In this document: piece after piece, positions 5,319-6,196 of the stretch
Layout of the letters: each line of letters opens with the position of its first letter
Numbering within the stretch: the first letter of the stretch is position 1
From: Deltaproteobacteria bacterium
Lineage (GTDB): Bacteria; Desulfobacterota; Desulfobacteria; Desulfobacterales; JAFDCJ01
Assembly: GCA_019310665.1 (NCBI GenBank)
Contig: JAFDDW010000285.1
Coordinates: forward strand, 1-6,196
DNA: 6,196 nucleotides
Direction: 5' to 3'
Notes under the pieces: generated by a model
The model's input: only the letters and a program-made list of their open reading frames with translations
Told to the model about the DNA's origin: nothing
Databases searched by the model: none
Translations under genes and position numbers: made by a program

Positions 5319-5320
5319 AG
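5317..5320 (+). promoter_or_regulatory. alaS ribosome-binding site (GGAG)
   Basis: GGAG lies 6 bp before ATG 5327. Its first two bases are the last two bases of the terminal heptad (GTAACGG), so the repeat array and the translation signal physically overlap. Confidence 0.75.
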
Positions 5321-5326
5321 ATATTA

Positions 5327-6196
5327 ATGACAGGAAACGATATACGAACGCAATTTCTTGACTATTTTAAAAAACATAACCATCGGATTGTCCGCAGCTC
5401 CTCGCTGGTTCCCCAGGAAGATCCCACGCTGCTGTTCATCAACGCCGGAATGGTGCAATTCAAACGTGTTTTTCTGGGAGAGGATAAAAGAGACTACCTA
5501 CGGGCAACCACCTCGCAAAAATGCGTTCGCGCCGGAGGAAAACACAATGACCTGGAAAACGTCGGCTATACGGCCCGGCATCATACCTTTTTTGAGATGC
5601 TCGGCAATTTTTCCTTTGGTGATTATTTCAAAGAGGGTGCCATAGAGTTTGCCTGGGACCTTTTGACCAATGGATATGGCTTGCCGGCGGACAAGTTGTG
5701 GGCCTCGGTTTATCTTGATGATGATGATGCCTATGACCTCTGGCATAAAAATATCGGGCTGCCCCAAGACCGCATTGTTCGATTGGGTGAAGAAGATAAC
5801 TTCTGGTCCATGGGAGATACGGGGCCTTGCGGACCCTGTTCCGAAATCCTGATAGATCGCGGTGAAGAATACGGCTGCGGACGGCCCGAGTGCACCGCCG
5901 GGTGCGACTGTGATCGCTACCTGGAAATATGGAACCTGGTGTTCATGCAGTTTAATCGTGATGCTTCCGGGAAGATGACGCCCTTGCCGAAACCAAGTAT
6001 TGACACCGGCCTGGGTTTAGAGCGCATGGTGACAATTATTCAGGACGTTCCCACCAATTATGACACCGACCTTATTCGGCCCATCATCGAAAAGACCGAA
6101 GATCTGGCCGAAAAGCGTCTGGACGAATCTCCGGAGACCGCTGTGGCCATGAAGGTGATTGCTGATCACAGCCGGGCCGCGGCTTTTCTTATCGGT
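5327..6196 (+). CDS. alaS: Alanyl-tRNA synthetase, N-terminal part (cut by the window end)
   Basis: This is the first 290 codons of a class II synthetase that normally runs to about 870-880 residues; the frame is still open at the last base. It charges tRNA(Ala) with alanine in the cytoplasm. The catalytic core is clear: the start region IRTQFLDYFKKHNHRIVRSS (residues 6-25), DPTLLFINAGMVQFKRVFLG (32-51), QKCVRAGGKHNDLENVG (64-80), motif 2 region RHHTFFEMLGNFSFGDYFK (84-102), FWSMGDTGPCGPCSEI (159-174), YLEIWNLVFMQFNR (198-211) and motif 3 GLGLERM (228-234). A cysteine-rich insert (Cys184, Cys189, Cys193, Cys195) lies just before YLEIWN. The start is set by GGAG 6 bp upstream. The 222-bp gap after recA is filled with heptad repeats. 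Editing and C-terminal domains lie beyond the window. Confidence 0.97.
   Translation, partial: MTGNDIRTQFLDYFKKHNHRIVRSSSLVPQEDPTLLFINAGMVQFKRVFLGEDKRDYLRATTSQKCVRAGGKHNDLENVGYTARHHTFFEMLGNFSFGDYFKEGAIEFAWDLLTNGYGLPADKLWASVYLDDDDAYDLWHKNIGLPQDRIVRLGEEDNFWSMGDTGPCGPCSEILIDRGEEYGCGRPECTAGCDCDRYLEIWNLVFMQFNRDASGKMTPLPKPSIDTGLGLERMVTIIQDVPTNYDTDLIRPIIEKTEDLAEKRLDESPETAVAMKVIADHSRAAAFLIG

Overview
The window looks like a chromosomal segment of a sulfate-reducing deltaproteobacterium, probably in or near the Desulfobacterales. This is inferred from three things: protein content (a COG1900/DUF39 homocysteine-biosynthesis protein beside recA and alaS), moderate GC, and intergenic regions packed with heptanucleotide repeats. 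No taxonomic search could be run. All genes are on the + strand.

Layout: (1) 1-530 has no credible gene. It holds a 9-bp tandem repeat and then a long chain of 7-bp repeat units. (2) 531-1916 encodes a membrane-anchored M23 (LytM-type) peptidase. (3) 1923-3092, only 6 bp downstream, encodes the COG1900 homocysteine-biosynthesis protein. (4) 3146-3712 encodes ThpR/LigT, a 2H-family RNA 2',3'-cyclic phosphodiesterase. (5) 3713-4026 is a structured intergenic block: a possible terminator, nested inverted repeats, a 93-bp GC-rich element that folds on paper like a cloverleaf, and a heptad array next to the recA ribosome-binding site. (6) 4027-5104 is recA, disrupted as written by an exact 46-bp tandem duplication. 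(7) 5105-5326 holds two heptad arrays in opposite sense. (8) 5327 to the window end is the first 290 codons of alaS.

The first three genes are closely spaced and could form one transcription unit. recA and alaS have their own leaders, and in both the repeat arrays run almost into the Shine-Dalgarno sequence. The genes are housekeeping functions: cell-wall remodelling, sulfur/methionine metabolism, RNA processing, DNA repair and tRNA charging. No defence system, CRISPR array or autonomous mobile element is present.

Two points deserve most attention. First, the 46-bp duplication in recA shifts the frame after residue 95; deleting one copy restores a normal 343-residue RecA, so it is either a real reversible mutation or an unresolved contig overlap. 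Second, there is a family of intergenic heptad repeats. One composite form occurs twice with the same architecture (five TC-type heptads, an ACCC spacer, then a run of GCAACCC-type heptads), about 5 kb apart and in the same orientation.
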